The notes under the pieces: model-generated | Told to the model about the DNA's origin: nothing | Databases searched by the model: none | The model's input: only the letters and a program-made list of their open reading frames with translations | Shown: positions 5,322-7,876 of the stretch, piece after piece | How positions within the stretch are numbered: position 1 is the first letter of the stretch | Layout of the letters: each line of letters opens with the position of its first letter | Made by a program: the position numbers and the translations under genes | NCBI GenBank assembly: GCA_023425615.1 | Contig: JAFACJ010001072.1 | Span: forward strand, 1-7,876 | Origin: Actinomycetes bacterium | Lineage (GTDB): Bacteria; Actinomycetota; Actinomycetes; Streptosporangiales; Streptosporangiaceae | Direction: 5' to 3' | Length of the DNA: 7,876 nt

Positions 5322-6284
5322 TCACTTCCGGTCCGGCGCCCGCCGCCCGGAGTCCTGGAAGAGAGGGTTGCTGAGGTACTTCATCCCGCTGTCGCACATC
5401 ACCGTGACGACGGTGTCGCCGGGCCCGAACTCCTCGGCCGAACGAAGCGCCGCGATGACGTTGGCGCCGGTCGACGTCCCGCCGAACAGGCCCTCCTCAC
5501 GCGCCAGCCGGACCGCCATGTCCGCGGCCTCCTCGGTGGAGACGCGCTCGATCCGATCGGCGAGGCCGTCTCGCCACAGCGGCACCACATAGCCCGCGCC
5601 CACCCCGTCGATCTTGTGCGCGCCGGTCTCGCCTCCCGAGAGCACCGGCGACTCCGACGGCTCGACGGCGACGATCCGGATCCCCGGATCGCGGCGGCGG
5701 AGGACCTCGGCGTTCCCCCGCAGCGAGGCGGCGGTGCCCACGCTCTGCACGAAGCAGTCCACCCGGCCGCCGGTCTGGCCCCAGATCTCCTCCGCCATCG
5801 TGTGATACGCCACGAGCTGGTCCTCGTTGTGCAGCTGGTCGGTCCAGAAGCCCCGGGTCTCCCCCGCGACACCGCGCGCGGTCTCGACCATGTCGCGGGT
5901 GAGCTTCTCGGTCATCCGCCCGCCGTCGCTCTCCACGAGCTCCAGCCGGGCGCCCAGGATCCTCATGTGATCGAGCTTCTCCACGGAGAAGGCGTCCGAG
6001 CTCACGATGTGGAGCGGGTACCCCTTGACCGCGCACACGAGGGCGAGGGACACGCCGGTGCTGCCGCCGGTGTACTCCACGACGTCGCCGCCCGGACGGA
6101 GGCGCCCGTCCGCCTCGGCCGCCTCGACCATGGCGAGCGCCATGCGGTCCTTCATACTGCCCGTCGGATTCTCGGCCTCCAGTTTGAGCAGGATCCGCGC
6201 CCCGCTCTCCGGCAGGATGCGGCGCAACGCCACCAGGGAGGTGGCGCCTACGCACTGCAGAATGCCGGACCGCACCGTGGTCAC
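5322..6284 (-). CDS. PLP-dependent cysteine synthase family enzyme (fold type II)
   Basis: This 320-residue cytoplasmic enzyme belongs to the O-acetylserine sulfhydrylase/beta-replacement group. The PLP lysine is K45 in NPTGSMKDRMA, the substrate loop is TGGSTG (72-77), the glycine loop that holds the cofactor phosphate is GTAAS (183-187, usually GTGGT), and S299 in MCDSG is placed to contact the pyridine nitrogen. Length is normal for the family. GTG at 6282-6284 has an excellent AAAGGAG site (6293-6299) at 8 nt. Relatives use activated serine or cysteine and a nucleophile; in biosynthetic clusters such enzymes also make non-protein amino acids, for example the SbnA step towards 2,3-diaminopropionate. 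Its position 37 nt after a peptide synthetase gene suggests precursor supply, but no SbnB-like partner is visible. A housekeeping-like cysteine synthase remains possible. Family certain; substrate unknown. Confidence 0.9.
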   Translation of the reverse strand: MTTVRSGILQCVGATSLVALRRILPESGARILLKLEAENPTGSMKDRMALAMVEAAEADGRLRPGGDVVEYTGGSTGVSLALVCAVKGYPLHIVSSDAFSVEKLDHMRILGARLELVESDGGRMTEKLTRDMVETARGVAGETRGFWTDQLHNEDQLVAYHTMAEEIWGQTGGRVDCFVQSVGTAASLRGNAEVLRRRDPGIRIVAVEPSESPVLSGGETGAHKIDGVGAGYVVPLWRDGLADRIERVSTEEAADMAVRLAREEGLFGGTSTGANVIAALRSAEEFGPGDTVVTVMCDSGMKYLSNPLFQDSGRRAPDRK

Positions 6285-6292
6285 CGCGTGGT

Positions 6293-6299
6293 CTCCTTT
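6293..6299 (-). promoter_or_regulatory. Strong ribosome binding site of the PLP enzyme gene
   Basis: AAAGGAG on the minus strand is close to the ideal anti-16S complement and lies 8 nt before the GTG at 6284. It fixes that start over the in-frame GTG three codons later. It falls inside the 37-nt gap after the synthetase gene, as expected for co-transcribed genes. Confidence 0.75.
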
Positions 6300-6321
6300 C
6301 GATCTCCTCGGCCCGCCGGAT

Positions 6322-7876
6322 CTAGCGGCCGTCGCCGCTGTCGGCGAGCAGGGACTGCGACTCCTCCTCCGAGAGCGACTCCAGTTCGCCCAGCACCCTC
6401 AGCAGCTCGGCTTCCTCCTCCTCCACCGCCTTGAGCCGCACGATCTCCACCGCCAGGAGCTCGATCGTGGGCCGCTCGAAGACCTTGACCAGGGGGAGTT
6501 CGAGGCCGAAGCGGTCCCTGATCCGCGAGACGAGCTGCGTCGCGGTGAGGGAGTGGCCTCCCAGGTCGAAGAAGTCGTCATGGATCCCGACCCCGTCGAT
6601 CTGGAGCAGCTCACACCAGCACCCGGCGAGGAACCGCTCGGCCGGGGTCCGCGGTGCGACATGGGTGCGCTCGCGTTCGAGGGCCGCCTCCTCCTCACCG
6701 GGTACGGGCAGCCGGAGCCGGTCGACCTTGCCGCTGCCGGTCAGCGGAAAGCCGTCGAGGCAGACGAAGAGCGCGGGGATCATGTAGGGGGGCAGCGTGC
6801 CGCCGAGCTCGCTCCGCAGCCGCGCCCTGTCGAGCTCGGCCCCCTCGTCCAGCACGAGGTACGCCACCAGCTGGTCCTCATCCAGCCGTGACCGCCGCTT
6901 CACGACCACGGCGTCCCGTACGCCGTGATGCCGTTTCAGCGCGACCTCCACCTCACCCGGCTCGATACGGAAACCGCGCAGCTTGATCTGGCCGTCCGCC
7001 CTGCCGACGAACGTCACCACGCCCTCGTGGTCGTACCGGCACAGGTCGCCGGTCCGGTACAGCACCGCCCCGCCCCCGGCGAACGGATGGGCGATGAAGC
7101 GCTCCCCCGTCCGGCCCGGTGCGTTCAGGTACCCGAGGGCGACACCCGCCCCTCCGATGTACAGCTCGCCCGTGACCATCGGGGGGACGGGCTCCAGGTT
7201 CCCGTCCAGGACATAGAGCTCGGCGTTGTCGACCGGCCTGCCGATCGGCGGATGCGCCGGCCATTCCGACGCCGGGCCCTGGAGGACGTGGGCGGTGACG
7301 ACATGCGTCTCGGTCGGTCCGTACTGGTTGACGAGGCGTGCCCCCGGCATCCCCTCGAACCAGGCGCGCACGTTCCCGGTGACGTGGAGCTCGTCCCCCG
7401 CCACGATCACCTCGCGGAGCGCGTCCAGCGGCACGCGCTCACGCCGCGCCGCGCCGGCCGCCTCCTCCAGCGCGACCGGCGGCAGGAACAGCCTGGTGAC
7501 CCCCCGTGCCGCCAGGAACGCCAGCAGGCGCGGGCCCTCCCGGCGGACGCCGTCGTCGATCAGCTCGAGCCGCCCTCCCGAGGTGAGCGTGCTGAAGATC
7601 TCCTGGCTCGCCACGTCGAAGTTCAACGAGGCGAACTGGGCGGTGACGGCGCCCGCCTCGGGCCCCGAGGCCCGCGCCTGCCACTCGGCCAGGTTGACCA
7701 TCGCGCGGTGCGGCATCGCCACGCCCTTCGGCCGTCCGGTCGATCCCGACGTGTGGAGTACGTAGAGGACCGAGTCGGGTGACGGCTCGATCTCCAGATC
7801 CTCCGGGCTCTGCCCGGCCAGCTCGGCGGCGATCCCGTCCACCATCACGAACCCGTCCGACCCCGTCAGGCCGGTG
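6322..7876 (-). CDS. Nonribosomal peptide synthetase, adenylation and carrier domains (5' partial)
   Basis: The frame stays open to the window edge, and the nine residues before the GTG at 7848 continue the A domain, so 517 residues of a longer protein are visible. Counting from base 7875, adenylation motifs appear in order: A3 TSGSTGRPKG (about 42-51), A4 FDVASQEIF (about 86), A5 NQYGPTET, A6 GELYIGGAGVALGYL, A7 YRTGD, A8 GRADGQIKLRGFRIEPGEVE, A9 LPPYMIP and A10 GSGKVDR (catalytic Lys about 383). The carrier motif DLGGHSL follows; its Ser, codon 6550-6552, should carry phosphopantetheine. Aligned to GrsA positions, the pocket reads D-V-Q-F-I-A-Q-V-V-K, close to a known proline code. No condensation, epimerase or thioesterase domain follows the carrier, only a Glu-rich helical tail of about 35 residues. 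The product must be completed by proteins outside the window. It heads the likely operon with the PLP enzyme. Confidence 0.93.
   Translation of the reverse strand, partial: TGLTGSDGFVMVDGIAAELAGQSPEDLEIEPSPDSVLYVLHTSGSTGRPKGVAMPHRAMVNLAEWQARASGPEAGAVTAQFASLNFDVASQEIFSTLTSGGRLELIDDGVRREGPRLLAFLAARGVTRLFLPPVALEEAAGAARRERVPLDALREVIVAGDELHVTGNVRAWFEGMPGARLVNQYGPTETHVVTAHVLQGPASEWPAHPPIGRPVDNAELYVLDGNLEPVPPMVTGELYIGGAGVALGYLNAPGRTGERFIAHPFAGGGAVLYRTGDLCRYDHEGVVTFVGRADGQIKLRGFRIEPGEVEVALKRHHGVRDAVVVKRRSRLDEDQLVAYLVLDEGAELDRARLRSELGGTLPPYMIPALFVCLDGFPLTGSGKVDRLRLPVPGEEEAALERERTHVAPRTPAERFLAGCWCELLQIDGVGIHDDFFDLGGHSLTATQLVSRIRDRFGLELPLVKVFERPTIELLAVEIVRLKAVEEEEAELLRVLGELESLSEEESQSLLADSGDGR

Noticed and set aside
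4770..6434. A 554-codon open frame on + across the Roadblock B and PLP enzyme genes
   Set aside because: Its translation is low-complexity, rich in Arg, His, Gly and Ala with no domain, and it is antisense to two well-supported genes. Long antisense frames are expected at this GC content.
7846..7848. GTG at 7848 as start of the synthetase
   Set aside because: It lies inside the adenylation domain, upstream residues are open to the edge, and core motifs A1-A2 would be missing.

Overview
The window is high-GC DNA with GTG and TTG starts, tightly packed genes and purine-rich ribosome binding sites, which points to a filamentous actinomycete. The style of the Roadblock and DUF4388 proteins and of the peptidoglycan enzyme would suit the Streptosporangiales or a relative, but this is an impression, not a placement. 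No intergenic stretch exceeds about 240 bases. No rRNA, tRNA, CRISPR array or insertion sequence was seen.

Left flank (1-2200). The end of an FtsX/MacB-type ABC transporter permease (+, cut by the window edge) converges on a secreted D-alanyl-D-alanine carboxypeptidase-like serine peptidase (-). A GC-rich inverted repeat separates their stop codons and can serve both as terminator.

Middle (2174-5198). Five small cytoplasmic proteins of two families are grouped here: three Roadblock/LC7-like proteins (2246-2656, 3701-4117, 4782-5198, all -) and two DUF4388 (PATAN) proteins (2895-3704 on +, 4114-4755 on -). The last three minus-strand genes form a compact operon, Roadblock then DUF4388 then Roadblock, with a 26-nt gap and an ATGA-type overlap. 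The lone + strand DUF4388 gene diverges from the first Roadblock gene across a promoter region with an AT-rich core and TAGGG repeats. It converges on the operon with overlapping stop codons in the tetranucleotide CTAG. The set resembles actinomycete conservon or Mgl-type signalling parts, but no small Ras-like GTPase, DUF742 protein or sensor kinase is visible in the window.

Right flank (5322-7876). A fold-type II PLP enzyme of the cysteine synthase family lies 37 nt downstream of the 3' end of a nonribosomal peptide synthetase gene (adenylation domain, carrier protein, acidic tail; 5' part outside the window). These two look co-transcribed and probably mark the edge of a biosynthetic cluster. 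The adenylation pocket reads as proline-like. A 123-nt gap separates this pair from the Roadblock operon on the same strand, so the signalling genes could be part of the cluster transcript or have their own promoter. Whether they control the peptide pathway is an inference from proximity.
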